64,000 nt of DNA, taken from contig DDFK01000001.1 of assembly GCA_002337145.1 (NCBI GenBank), forward strand, positions 961,501 to 1,025,500. Reading direction: 5' to 3'. Position numbers and translations under genes: made by a program. Below the pieces are notes generated by a model. That model saw only the letters and a list, made by a program, of their open reading frames with translations, ran no database searches and was not told the origin of the DNA. Below, piece by piece: positions 1 to 8,987 of this stretch. Source of the stretch: Chitinophagaceae bacterium UBA1930. GTDB lineage: Bacteria > Bacteroidota > Bacteroidia > Chitinophagales > Chitinophagaceae. The number at the start of each line of letters is the position of its first letter. Within the stretch, counting starts at the first letter, position 1.

Positions 1-56
1 ATGACCGTGATTCCATCAGCGACTACCTCAACAAAAACGCAAAAGACACCTTCTAG
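1..56 (+). CDS. C-terminal end of an unidentified protein (partial)
   Basis: The third forward frame is open from the window edge to a TAG at 54-56 and encodes a polar tail ending KNAKDTF. The next gene starts two bases later, which is the spacing of co-transcribed genes. Too little is visible to assign a function. It is probably the upstream member of the mobile-element operon that continues with the small protein at 59. Confidence 0.5.
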   Translation, partial: DRDSISDYLNKNAKDTF

Positions 57-58
57 CC

Positions 59-331
59 ATGGGCAATGCACAAGATAACAACAGCAACTATCAGCAGGGC
101 TTCAATGAGGGCTATCTTATAACAAAGCACCTGCCTGAACTCTCCAATGACCTTGCAAAAATCAAGAGCGAAACCCCACGCATGGAAGGTTTCCGTGACG
201 GCAGGGAACAACTTATATTGGACAGGTCACATGAGCGTGAGCCTGAATGGTTGAAGACTTTTTCAGACAACACCAAAGAGAAAACCCATACGCCCCGTAA
301 AGATGACAAGGACATTGACCTTGATAGATGA
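59..331 (+). CDS. Small hydrophilic protein of the mobile element, unknown function
   Basis: A 90-residue soluble, highly charged protein with no signal peptide or membrane segment. It contains QQGFNEGY and MEGFRDGREQ, which look like two related 'GFxxG' half-repeats, and ends in a Lys/Asp-rich tail. It starts two bases after the stop of the partial gene to its left, so the two are probably translationally linked. I do not recognise the family. Its position at the edge of the conjugation module suggests an accessory element function, which is inference only. Confidence 0.55.
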   Translation: MGNAQDNNSNYQQGFNEGYLITKHLPELSNDLAKIKSETPRMEGFRDGREQLILDRSHEREPEWLKTFSDNTKEKTHTPRKDDKDIDLDR

Positions 332-378
332 CAACAGCCAACTATGTACAATGGCCGATTGAAATGATTAGATACAGT

Positions 379-1260
379 TTAGTCGATTCCAAGTCCTTCG
401 TGCATTTCCCGCCATTCTTTTCCAAATGCTATGCTTTCCAATACAGCCTTCCGCTTTTCCTCTGGTAAACATTGGATGCAGCTTGGATATTGAATGCCCT
501 TGTAGTTCTCTTTACATTGAGGGCATAATTCCATCCTATATAGGTCGTAACCAGAGGCACATCTTTTGCAAGCTGTTATTGTGTCCTCGAATGATAGATA
601 TTTGATGTCATCGTTTAGGTAAAGTAAAAACGCCTTTTTCTCTATCGTTGCGGTGTCCTTAGCTACTGCACGCTCTCTTTGCAACCAATACCTGACACTT
701 GACAGGTTATGATCATTTTTCCATTTTTTTGATATAAAGCACTTATCCCGAACTTCTATTGCGTCCTCATTCTCATAAAAGATTGAGATAAGCTCATCAA
801 CTGATTTATAAACTGGCTCATCAAATTCGCACTTACATTCTGTGCAACGATATTGCGGGATTTTTCTTACCCTTCTACTAGGATTACTACTCTTACAATT
901 CGGACACAAAGAAGTGGGTGCATAATCATAATCTTTTAGTATGTGATTTCTAAATTCAGATTTATCAACTACAGAATTAGTGTTGATGTAATCTTTAGTA
1001 TATGCCCTTCTTACTTCTGTTAGATACTCGGAGTATTTCTTGGGGTGAGAAAGATGCTGTAGCGTTAACGTCTCTGTGCCATTACAAATTTGACATTTGT
1101 CTTTAATCAATTTAGCCCTTCTTTCTTTCCAGTCCTTTGTATGCCAAGATTTTTTTCCTTCTCCGAAATCCTTCCAATATTGTTCTTGTGCGAATGCTAT
1201 TTCAATTTCGCCATTTTCCAACTTGTTCCTTAATTCGATGCGTTCGCTATACGTCAACAT
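379..1260 (-). CDS. Multi-zinc-ribbon protein with degenerate HNH-like start, cargo of unknown function
   Basis: A 293-residue soluble protein with five or six CxxC knuckles. CQIC is followed by TLTLQHLSHPKKY, which recalls the zinc-binding part of HNH nucleases but lacks the full catalytic pattern. CPNC plus CTEC form one zinc ribbon near the middle. CKRC, CPQC and CIQC lie near the C-terminus. The gene is AT-richer than the transfer genes around it and is transcribed against the 59-331 gene, so it looks like inserted cargo. A nucleic-acid-binding or nuclease-related role is plausible, but no family can be named with certainty. Confidence 0.65.
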   Translation of the reverse strand: MLTYSERIELRNKLENGEIEIAFAQEQYWKDFGEGKKSWHTKDWKERRAKLIKDKCQICNGTETLTLQHLSHPKKYSEYLTEVRRAYTKDYINTNSVVDKSEFRNHILKDYDYAPTSLCPNCKSSNPSRRVRKIPQYRCTECKCEFDEPVYKSVDELISIFYENEDAIEVRDKCFISKKWKNDHNLSSVRYWLQRERAVAKDTATIEKKAFLLYLNDDIKYLSFEDTITACKRCASGYDLYRMELCPQCKENYKGIQYPSCIQCLPEEKRKAVLESIAFGKEWREMHEGLGID

Positions 1261-1322
1261 ATAAATATTCGGTTATTCTTTACAGATAGTGTTAGTTAAA
1301 TTTACTGTAACAGTACAGATTG

Positions 1323-1961
1323 CTACCTTTCATCCTTATCATCTGCCTTATCGCGAACGGTTGAGATTTTTTCAAGCTGCCTGTCGGAGTTAAAACCCAG
1401 CAAGTCCACAAACCTTGATTTTTGCTGTTTCTGTTCGCCGTTCGGAACTACTTCCGTTTTCTCAATACCAGCCTGTTCAAGTGCTTTATCAGCCTTCACA
1501 AAACGGGATACTGGAACAGCTTGGCCTTGCCTTTCAAATATTTCAGTCAATCGTTTGTCGGTATTGAAACTTAGAAGGCCAAGACGGTTATCAAGGTTGC
1601 TTTTACCATCTTTGGCATCAATGTTTTTCTCCTTCTCAAACCTCTCTGGATAAAGCTTTTCCTCGGCTTCCTTTCTGACCTTTTCTTGAACTTCTTGTGG
1701 CAGCTTCATGAGCAGGACTTCAACCTTACTCATCGCATGTTGCTTGAACAGGCCGATATTGTTTTCGAGCTTTGCCTTGTCCTTTGCCGTCTGGGTGATG
1801 TCGTCCGACATGCCAGGCGGATTGTAGTTGAACTGTATTCTGCCCCTTGCCTCTATCTTCCTTATATCGCCTTCCAGTTTCCTGACATCTTCCATCGTCG
1901 TTGAAACCACATGGTTAATCTCCGCAATGACCGGCGAATAGTCCTTTGATATATCAGCCAT
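1323..1961 (-). CDS. Coiled-coil protein of the mobile element, unknown function
   Basis: A 212-residue, strongly charged, mostly helical protein without signal or membrane segments. The first 100 residues are heptad-like. The C-terminal half carries two similar stretches, LGLLSFNTDKRL and VDLLGFNSDRQL, separated by a linker, so a short motif is repeated. It is divergent from the gene at 1995, leaving a 33-base gap that must hold both start regions. Base composition matches the coupling protein and relaxase, so it probably belongs to the element core. The function is not known to me. Confidence 0.55.
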   Translation of the reverse strand: MADISKDYSPVIAEINHVVSTTMEDVRKLEGDIRKIEARGRIQFNYNPPGMSDDITQTAKDKAKLENNIGLFKQHAMSKVEVLLMKLPQEVQEKVRKEAEEKLYPERFEKEKNIDAKDGKSNLDNRLGLLSFNTDKRLTEIFERQGQAVPVSRFVKADKALEQAGIEKTEVVPNGEQKQQKSRFVDLLGFNSDRQLEKISTVRDKADDKDER

Positions 1962-1994
1962 AAAAGGGATTTTGATTGAACAATAAGAAGGGTC

Positions 1995-2762
1995 ATGCTA
2001 AAATATGAAAAATTATCCCTTCATGAATCCTGTCCGTTGAGAAGGTCTGACATGCCGCACCAGCATAAGGTTCTCGTCTCAAAATTTTACGTTCCCAAAC
2101 CCACCGCAACGGATGGGCCTCTCCGAGGAGCTGCCCATGAACAACGCTTCTTAACCCTCACCAACGATATTGAAGAACAGCTACTGACAGTCCTTAAAAA
2201 CCCGCCACCAAATGCCATTGCATGGAAGGATTTTGAGGCCTACGCAACGGTGCTACCAGAGTTTCAGGAAGAAGCGTCTGGACTCATCACCCGCTTGTTA
2301 GGCTACCTGCCCATTCATGCCGTTCTGCTCCCTCAAGAAGTCCTTATCAGGAAAGAGATAGACAGGTTCCTGAATAAAAAAGAACTGCCTCAACAGGAAT
2401 TCGAGGACAATATCTACAGGCTCATCATGCAAACCCGCAACCTCGACATGGAGAAGGGGGGATGGATTGAAAAGTGGATCTATGACAAGGATGACATGGA
2501 CAGGTACATGTACAACTATGCACCCTATATCAGTATGGCAAGGGAGAGGCTGTTCCTGTTCTTTGAATATTACCCAGACCTCATCCATTCGCTCGATGCG
2601 GAACTATTGCTGCGAAGCTATATGTGCAGATATGGGTTTGGTACGAGGGAACAACTCAGTTCGGCTTTCGACTACAAGGTGCTGACGATTATCAGGTATC
2701 GTGAAATCATGCACAAGGAAGGCAAGGCCGCAGCCGATGCTTCTTTCCTGCTCGGCAAATAG
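1995..2762 (+). CDS. Conserved-looking hypothetical protein upstream of the coupling protein
   Basis: A 255-residue soluble, helix-rich protein with no recognisable motif. ATGs at codons 1 and 20 are both possible starts. The second, at 2052, follows a GAAGGTCTGAC stretch, but the first is kept here because the frame is open. It lies about 100 bases upstream of the coupling-protein gene on the same strand. Codon use and base composition match the coupling protein and relaxase, so it is read as part of the transfer module. Function unknown. Confidence 0.6.
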   Translation: MLKYEKLSLHESCPLRRSDMPHQHKVLVSKFYVPKPTATDGPLRGAAHEQRFLTLTNDIEEQLLTVLKNPPPNAIAWKDFEAYATVLPEFQEEASGLITRLLGYLPIHAVLLPQEVLIRKEIDRFLNKKELPQQEFEDNIYRLIMQTRNLDMEKGGWIEKWIYDKDDMDRYMYNYAPYISMARERLFLFFEYYPDLIHSLDAELLLRSYMCRYGFGTREQLSSAFDYKVLTIIRYREIMHKEGKAAADASFLLGK

Positions 2763-2864
2763 ATAGCAACAAATAATAAAGCATGAAGAAATATATCCTT
2801 CCGATTGCTTCTTTTTCTGAATATGTTGTTGTAGGTTTATGCAGCCCCCTTAAAAAACCTGAAT

Positions 2865-4400
2865 ATGGACAACCCATTATTTAGTGATAAGGACTATCTC
2901 GATACACCACTTATCAACCTCTCTGGCAAAGGAGATTGGACGGTAAGGAATGCCGTCGAAGGACTGCAGGTGTTTGGCGGTATCGGCTCTGGCAAGACAT
3001 CGGGCTCTGGCCGCATGGTTGCCCTTAAATACCTTGAAGCTGGCTTCGGTGGCCTTGTCCTGACCGCAAAGCCAGATGAGCGTGAACTGTGGGAAAATGA
3101 TTACTGCAAGATAACAGGCAGGAGCAAAGACCTCATTGTTGTCTCCCCATCAGAAAAGGATTACTTCAACATCCTTGAATATGTGTCCTCGCCTGACGGC
3201 ACGGAAAAATCAACAACTGAAAACATTGTCGAAGTCCTGAAAACCGTTATCAATGCAAGCGAGCAAAAATCGGGCGGTGGGCATAATGACCCTTTTTGGG
3301 AGAACGCCCTTGATATGCTCATGTCCAATGTCATCGACCTTTGCCTATTGGCCTATGGCAAGGTCTCTGTCCAGCTTCTCTATGATATAGCCCAGTCCGT
3401 GCCGAGGCAGGAAACCGAACTGACGGAAGCCCCTAAAAACATCTCCGCCTATTACAAGGCTTTCAAACTGGCAAAGGAAAATATCAAGACCCAAGAACAT
3501 GCTTACCTAAAGACCCTCACCGAAGAGGAACTTGAAAACTTGACCTATGATAAAGGCATTTATGAAGCTGAAATCTGCGAAAGGCTCGGTGATGTGCGGA
3601 CATTGAAAATGATTGACCGTTTCTTTACAGAGAGCTTCCTGAACCTTAACGAAAAAACCCGTTCGATTATCGACTTCTCATTGACGGGATTTTTGTTCTC
3701 GCTATTAAGGGAACCCATCTTTTCATTGTTCTGCCGCCATGCCTCGACCTTCACGCCAGACGACTGCCTGAACGGCAAAATCATCCTGCTGGACATACCC
3801 GTCAAGAAATACCACAAGGTCGGCCGTGACAGCCAGATCATGTTCAAATATATCTGGCAGAGGGCAATGGAGAAAAGGGATACCAAGGATAATGGCCGCC
3901 CTGTCTTCTTATGGGCGGATGAGGCTCAGAACTTCCTGCATGAGCATGATGCAGAGTACCAAGCCACAGCAAGAAGCAGCCGCATCGCCACGGTCTATAT
4001 CTCGCAGAACCTGCCGAACTACCTTGCCAATATGGGCGGTGCGAAACCTGAATACCGAGTGAACAGTTTCCTAGGCACACTCGCCACCAAAATCTTCCAT
4101 GCTAATGCCGATATAGAAACCAACCGCTATGCATCGGAACTTATCGGTGACGACTTCTTTGAAGAGACGAGCAAGACCGCAACGGCGGCAGGGCAGTTCT
4201 CCAGTTCCCGTTCCCGTTCCATCAAGACCGACCGTGTGGTCAGACCCGAAGAGTTCGGGCAGTTAAAGACAGGTGGGCAGCTTAACGGCAGCCGTGTGGA
4301 AGGCTACATGCACCTTCAGGGCAATACGCTCCAAAATGGGCTGAACCATATCAAGGTACAGTTCAACCAAGAATATATTCCTCAACCACAAAACACCTGA
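2865..4400 (+). CDS. VirD4/TraG-type conjugative coupling protein (T4CP)
   Basis: A 511-residue ATPase that in this family links the relaxase-DNA complex to a type IV secretion channel at the inner membrane. A Walker A motif GGIGSGKT is at residues 38-45. A Walker B region reading FLWADEAQ has its Asp-Glu at about 352-353, followed by the ARSSRIATVYISQNL segment typical of TraG/TraD proteins. There is no N-terminal membrane segment, although many T4CPs have two. The next gene, two bases downstream, encodes a membrane protein that could supply the anchor (inference). The MobF relaxase lies 1 kb downstream, which fits T4CP-relaxase pairing. Confidence 0.88.
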   Translation: MDNPLFSDKDYLDTPLINLSGKGDWTVRNAVEGLQVFGGIGSGKTSGSGRMVALKYLEAGFGGLVLTAKPDERELWENDYCKITGRSKDLIVVSPSEKDYFNILEYVSSPDGTEKSTTENIVEVLKTVINASEQKSGGGHNDPFWENALDMLMSNVIDLCLLAYGKVSVQLLYDIAQSVPRQETELTEAPKNISAYYKAFKLAKENIKTQEHAYLKTLTEEELENLTYDKGIYEAEICERLGDVRTLKMIDRFFTESFLNLNEKTRSIIDFSLTGFLFSLLREPIFSLFCRHASTFTPDDCLNGKIILLDIPVKKYHKVGRDSQIMFKYIWQRAMEKRDTKDNGRPVFLWADEAQNFLHEHDAEYQATARSSRIATVYISQNLPNYLANMGGAKPEYRVNSFLGTLATKIFHANADIETNRYASELIGDDFFEETSKTATAAGQFSSSRSRSIKTDRVVRPEEFGQLKTGGQLNGSRVEGYMHLQGNTLQNGLNHIKVQFNQEYIPQPQNT

Positions 4401-4402
4401 CC

Positions 4403-5212
4403 ATGCAAAAAAACCTGTACTACCGCAACACCATCAAAAGACAAGGGGCTTTGACCGACTGGTTCCTTGGGTTCTTCAACTCCTTGGCATCGCCAACCCG
4501 TGAGCTGCTCGAAGTGTTCATCCGCAAGGATTTTGGCGAACGTTACTTTAGGCTGTCCTCCGTTATCACCTTGACCCTGTTCCTTATCGCCATTCCCTTT
4601 GTTCCAGCCTTCGTCATGAACAGCAGCGGCGGCAGCGGAGAAATGGATAATGAACTGCGGCATGAATTCACAGAGGTAAACGGCAAGGCCTATCTTCTTA
4701 AATATTATCTCACTTGGTATATTTTCCTTGGCTGTTTCGTGGCGGTCAGCATCAAGCATCATAAACAAATCAAGCGTAGCCCCTCTGTGTTCGACTTCGC
4801 CAAATACAGCAAGTGCAGCGGCACGATTAACCCCTTTTTTTATAAAATAAACCTGCCATTCATCAGGACGGATACCCGAACCATCGAGACCATCTTCGAG
4901 CCTTTACCCTTCTTTCTAGCTGGGCTGGTGTTCATGCTTTTCGGGCAGGGGCTTGGCTATCTTCTGGTCTTTTGCGGCATCTGCTATTCCCTAAGCTATG
5001 TTGCCGCCTACCGTGTCGGCGACAACTTTATCATGGACATGATTGATGAAATGATTTGCAACGAGGAACTCGAAAAAGCCTTTCTCGGTACGGGCAATAA
5101 AGCTGAAACCAAGGGTTTTGACATGGTAGGCCAGAGACCGACCGACCCCGAACTTGCAAGAAAGCTCATGTCAAGAATGGTGGAAACCGAAGAAGTAGTC
5201 GAAGCCCGTTAA
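4403..5212 (+). CDS. Membrane protein coupled to the T4CP gene
   Basis: A 269-residue protein with about four hydrophobic segments, near residues 52-73, 95-113 and a long pair around 170-205, and a charged cytoplasmic-looking tail. Its ATG follows the coupling-protein stop by two bases, so translation is probably coupled. The coupling protein lacks its own membrane anchor, so this protein may tether it or act as an inner-membrane transfer subunit. That role is inferred from position, since I recognise no named family. Confidence 0.7.
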   Translation: MQKNLYYRNTIKRQGALTDWFLGFFNSLASPTRELLEVFIRKDFGERYFRLSSVITLTLFLIAIPFVPAFVMNSSGGSGEMDNELRHEFTEVNGKAYLLKYYLTWYIFLGCFVAVSIKHHKQIKRSPSVFDFAKYSKCSGTINPFFYKINLPFIRTDTRTIETIFEPLPFFLAGLVFMLFGQGLGYLLVFCGICYSLSYVAAYRVGDNFIMDMIDEMICNEELEKAFLGTGNKAETKGFDMVGQRPTDPELARKLMSRMVETEEVVEAR

Positions 5213-5215
5213 TCA

Positions 5216-5320
5216 CCTAAGCTGTGCGAAGCATCGTGTCCTAAACCCTCCTAAGCTGTGCTTAGGGAAGATGTCTGATGGTTTTTGCTTAACGGAAGCC
5301 CAAGCATTCTTAAGCACAGC
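5216..5320. other. Candidate origin of transfer (oriT) repeats
   Basis: CCTAAGCTGTGC occurs twice in direct orientation (5216-5227 and 5250-5261). The second copy extends into a palindrome, CCTAAGC-TGT-GCTTAGG (5250-5266). A third, inverted copy matching 11 of 12 bases lies at 5309-5320. This cluster sits in the 190-base non-coding gap directly upstream of the MobF relaxase. Relaxase genes of this class are commonly next to their oriT, where inverted repeats flank the nick site. No nick sequence can be assigned from sequence alone. Confidence 0.45.
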
Positions 5321-5403
5321 CCAGCACTGCTCACCAGGTTATCCATTTGCCATGAACACACAAACTGCCGACCGATTACGGAAACGGCTGTAAGCTGGTA
5401 CTT

Positions 5404-8133
5404 ATGATACGCATGATTCAAAGCAGTTCGGCAGGGCATGCCAAGGCATATTTCAGCGATGCCCTGTCGAAGTCCGATTACTACACCAGCGACCAAGAGC
5501 TTGCTGGCTTTTGGCAAGGGCGACTTGCCGAACGGCTCGGTGTGTGTGGGGCAACCAGCCGTGAAGATTTCTTTGCCCTCTGCGAAAACATCCACCCCAT
5601 AACAGGCGAACACCTGACCCCCCGAACAAAGGAAGACCGAACAACGGGCTATGACATCAATTTCCACTGTCCGAAATCCGTGTCCGTCCTGCATGTCTTC
5701 GCCACAGACGACCATATCCTGAAAGCGTTCCAAGAGAGCGTTGCCGAGACCATGAACACCATAGAAGCCGATAGCAAGACAAGGGTCAGGCAGGGCGGCA
5801 TCTATGACGACCGCAGCACGGGCGAACTGATATGGGCGAACTTCACCCACCAGACGGCAAGGCCTGTGGAAGGTTTCTCACCTGACCCTCACCTACATAG
5901 CCATTGCTTTGTGTTCAACGCCACTTGGGATGATGCCGAGCAACGGATAAAGGCTGGGCAGTTCCGTGACATCAAACGGGATATGCCTTTTTATCAGGCA
6001 CAGTTCCACAAGGCACTGTCTGACCGATTGATAGGGCTTGGCTACAGTATCAAGCGAACCGACAAGTCATTCGAGATTGAGGGCGTACCCGAACGAGTGG
6101 TCGGGCTGTTTTCCAAACGCACCGACGAGATTGGCCGCATGGCAAAAGAGAAGGGCATCACCGATGCCAAGGAACTCGGTGAGCTTGGGGCAAGAACGAG
6201 AGCCAAGAAACAGAAAGGTACGAGCATGGACGAGTTGAAACAGCAATGGAAAGCCCAGGTCGAAGTCCTCGGGAAAGAACAAGGCGAAGGGAGAAAAACC
6301 GTCCGCTTTGCCCCCGAAAAGGAAAGCCCAGAGCTTACCGCCCAGCACTGTATCGACCATGCCCTTTCGCACTGCTTTGAACGGGCATCGGTGACGCCCG
6401 ACCGCCGCCTGCTTGAAACGGCTTACCGCCACGGTATCGGCAACAGGTCGGTTTCGGTGGATGGTATCACCAAGGCATTCAAGGAAGACAGCCGCATCAT
6501 CCATGTGCAGGAGAAATCCCGTTTCCTCTGCACGACCAAGGAAGTGCTGAACGAAGAAAAGCAGATGGTCGCACTTGCCCGTCAGGGTCAGGGCAGACTT
6601 ATGCCGCTCTATGCGGTTGCCCCGACCCTAACCCTCACGGGTCAGCAAGCCGAAGCGATTAGTCATGTGCTGACCACGCCGCACCGGGTTTCCATTATCA
6701 GGGGTGCTGCCGGCACGGGAAAGACCACGCTCATGAAAGAAGCGGTGGAACATATCAACAAAGCTGGCAAACAGGTAACGGTCATCGCCCCAACCGCCAA
6801 CGCCTCCCGTGGGGTATTGAGAAGTGAAGGGTTCGAGAAAGCGGAAACCGTTGCCAAGTTCCTGACCGATGAACAGATGCAGCAAAGCATCAAGGGGCAA
6901 GTGCTGTGGGTGGATGAAGCAGGACTGCTTGGTACAAAGGATATGCTTGCCCTATTGGATGTCACGACAAAGCAGAATGCAAGGCTTATCCTTGGCGGTG
7001 ACACTCGCCAACATGCAAGTGTGGTGCGTGGCGATGCTTTGCGTATCCTCAATACGGTGGCTGGTATCACTTCTGCCGAGGTGAGCAAGATATACCGCCA
7101 GAGGAACGAGCAGTACAAATCAGCAGTCGAGGATTTGTCAAAGGGCGATGTCGCAAGTGCCTTTACCAAACTTGATGCCATGGGGTCTATCAAGACCATC
7201 GACCCGATGAACCCCAATCAGGTTCTGGTCGATGATTACATGGACATTATCGCCAAGGGCAAGACTGCCCTTGTGATTGCCCCGACCCATGCCCAGGGCG
7301 AAGCGGTCACCACGGAAATCCGCAACCGCATGAGGGATGCAAGTCTTATCGGCAAAAAAGAAATCACTGTCCAGAGGCTTACCAACCTCAACCTCACCGA
7401 GGCACAGAAAGCCGATGCAAGGAGTTTCCAAAACGGGCAGTTCGTGCAGTTCACACAGAACGCACCAAACTTTATACGTGGCAGTCTGTGGCGTGTCGAA
7501 ACCGTGGATGAAAAGAAAGTGCATGTCATCAGCAAGGATGGCATGACCCAGCAACTGCCGCTCCACAAGAGCAGGAACTTTGACGTGTTCGTGGAGAGCG
7601 AGATGAGCCTATCGAAAGGCGACCAGCTCCGCATCACCAAGAACGGTTTTGATGACAACAAGAAGCGGCTCAACAATGGCCACATGCTCGAAGTGCAGTC
7701 CGTCACCAAGGGCGGCAGCATCATGCTTCGCAACACATTGAGCCATGCGACCTACAGCATTGATAAGGATTTTGGGCATATCGCCCATGCCTATTGCATC
7801 ACCTCCTATGCCTCACAGGGCAAGACTGTTGATGAAGTGCTTATCTCGCAGCCAGCTTCGACATTCCCTGCGACCGATGCAAAGCAGTTCTATGTATCGG
7901 TCTCCCGTGGCAAGCAAAGGGCAAGGGTCTATACCGATGACAAGGAAGCCTTGCTGCAACATGCAAGCGAGATGGGCGAAAGGAAATCAGCCATGGAACT
8001 GGTCAACAAAAGCAAAACACATAAGGAAATTGTGCAGCAGTCCGAGCGTGTGAAACAACAGGACACAAAGCCGATAACGAAATTACCACCATCCAAAACA
8101 AAACAAAAAGAAGGTTATGAGCTTGACATTTAA
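5404..8133 (+). CDS. MobF-class relaxase-helicase (TrwC/TraI-like)
   Basis: A 909-residue bifunctional conjugation enzyme that nicks oriT, stays bound to the DNA 5' end and unwinds the transferred strand. The N-terminal TrwC relaxase domain has the candidate nucleophile tyrosines Y26-Y27 (SDYYTSD) and the metal-binding histidine triad HLHSH at 163-167. The C-terminal RecD-like superfamily 1 helicase has Walker A GAAGTGKTT at 434-442, a Walker B VDEAGLL, and a motif ending TSYASQGKTVDEVL. Both halves are intact, and the length is close to that of TrwC. Starts at codon 1 or codon 4 are equally possible. The oriT candidate is immediately upstream. Confidence 0.93.
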   Translation: MIRMIQSSSAGHAKAYFSDALSKSDYYTSDQELAGFWQGRLAERLGVCGATSREDFFALCENIHPITGEHLTPRTKEDRTTGYDINFHCPKSVSVLHVFATDDHILKAFQESVAETMNTIEADSKTRVRQGGIYDDRSTGELIWANFTHQTARPVEGFSPDPHLHSHCFVFNATWDDAEQRIKAGQFRDIKRDMPFYQAQFHKALSDRLIGLGYSIKRTDKSFEIEGVPERVVGLFSKRTDEIGRMAKEKGITDAKELGELGARTRAKKQKGTSMDELKQQWKAQVEVLGKEQGEGRKTVRFAPEKESPELTAQHCIDHALSHCFERASVTPDRRLLETAYRHGIGNRSVSVDGITKAFKEDSRIIHVQEKSRFLCTTKEVLNEEKQMVALARQGQGRLMPLYAVAPTLTLTGQQAEAISHVLTTPHRVSIIRGAAGTGKTTLMKEAVEHINKAGKQVTVIAPTANASRGVLRSEGFEKAETVAKFLTDEQMQQSIKGQVLWVDEAGLLGTKDMLALLDVTTKQNARLILGGDTRQHASVVRGDALRILNTVAGITSAEVSKIYRQRNEQYKSAVEDLSKGDVASAFTKLDAMGSIKTIDPMNPNQVLVDDYMDIIAKGKTALVIAPTHAQGEAVTTEIRNRMRDASLIGKKEITVQRLTNLNLTEAQKADARSFQNGQFVQFTQNAPNFIRGSLWRVETVDEKKVHVISKDGMTQQLPLHKSRNFDVFVESEMSLSKGDQLRITKNGFDDNKKRLNNGHMLEVQSVTKGGSIMLRNTLSHATYSIDKDFGHIAHAYCITSYASQGKTVDEVLISQPASTFPATDAKQFYVSVSRGKQRARVYTDDKEALLQHASEMGERKSAMELVNKSKTHKEIVQQSERVKQQDTKPITKLPPSKTKQKEGYELDI

Positions 8134-8479
8134 AAGCGACAAGGAGCAGCCCAAAGAACAGCCAGAGCAAAAGGACATCGAGCTTTACGATGTACATAGT
8201 TCAGTCCGCAACGTGTGCTTTATTCAGGCAGATGGCAAGCGGATGTTCCTGAACTATGCCTACTTAGTGTCGGGCGAATACACGCCCGATGAAAGCAGCA
8301 TCACGCTTGCGTTCACAACGCATACGGTGACGCTGAAAGGAAGCAACCTTGAAGGGCTGTTCGGGCAGTTGATGAACCATGAACTTAAGCGAGTGCAAAT
8401 AATTGACAAAAGATATACTGAATTAAATAAAACAGAAAAGAGTGTATCTTCCATCATCGTTAACCAATTAAAAAACTAA
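8117..8479 (+). CDS. Small protein overlapping the relaxase gene, unknown function
   Basis: A 120-residue soluble protein whose ATG lies inside the last codons of the relaxase gene (17-base overlap), so translational coupling is likely. After a Lys/Glu/Gln-rich start there is a compact, strand-rich region (about residues 20-85) and a Lys-rich tail. The family is not recognised. The overlap suggests a function tied to the relaxase or to element maintenance, but nothing in the sequence proves it. The AT-rich cargo begins just after this gene. Confidence 0.6.
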   Translation: MSLTFKSDKEQPKEQPEQKDIELYDVHSSVRNVCFIQADGKRMFLNYAYLVSGEYTPDESSITLAFTTHTVTLKGSNLEGLFGQLMNHELKRVQIIDKRYTELNKTEKSVSSIIVNQLKN

Positions 8480-8495
8480 ATAATAAATCAACCAT

Positions 8496-8987
8496 ATGAA
8501 ATTCCTAATACCATTCATTGCTGTTCTTTCTTTAATAGCATCAATTTTATCCATTATATATAAATGGGATAATTCCGTTTCTTGGGTTGTTATTGGACTT
8601 ACTGACCTTTCGCTATTAGGCATACTATTTATATCAGCCCACATTAGTGACGGCTATATTAAATGGCAAGAATGTCTGCCCAATGGAAAATTGGGGCTGT
8701 TTTACTTTTTTTTATTTATATGCAGTATAGTTTTATCTTTTGGTAATATATTCTTATCGTCTCGCTGCTATTTCAATCAAGATTATACTCATATTCACGA
8801 CTGGAAAGATGCCTTATATGTAAGTGTAGGGATTATCACTACTGTTAATTTTGGAGACTTCGTTCCCAAGGGCACATATACTAAATTAGCAGCTACTCTT
8901 GAAATTGTAAGTTCAGTGATTTTATTTTTAGGAATATTTTCCATTTTGGTTTCTAGCATATCAGCCTTCCCTAAAAAAAACAAATAA
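8496..8987 (+). CDS. K+-channel-like membrane protein (ion channel pore, four TM segments)
   Basis: A 163-residue integral membrane protein with hydrophobic segments near 4-22, 29-48, 66-86 and 134-155. The loop between the last two contains TTVNFGD (115-121) followed by FVPKG. This closely matches the selectivity-filter context TTVGYGD..P of two-TM potassium channels, with Gly-Tyr replaced by Asn-Phe. Ion selectivity may therefore differ from a normal K+ channel. The gene is much AT-richer than the relaxase genes and is followed without any gap by the 8988 gene. A stress or defence effector acting through the membrane is possible (inference). Confidence 0.72.
   Translation: MKFLIPFIAVLSLIASILSIIYKWDNSVSWVVIGLTDLSLLGILFISAHISDGYIKWQECLPNGKLGLFYFFLFICSIVLSFGNIFLSSRCYFNQDYTHIHDWKDALYVSVGIITTVNFGDFVPKGTYTKLAATLEIVSSVILFLGIFSILVSSISAFPKKNK

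Noticed and set aside
2783..2884. 33-codon frame overlapping the coupling-protein start
   Set aside because: It overlaps the T4CP gene by 20 bases, has no clear ribosome site and no recognisable sequence; a leader peptide is possible but unsupported.
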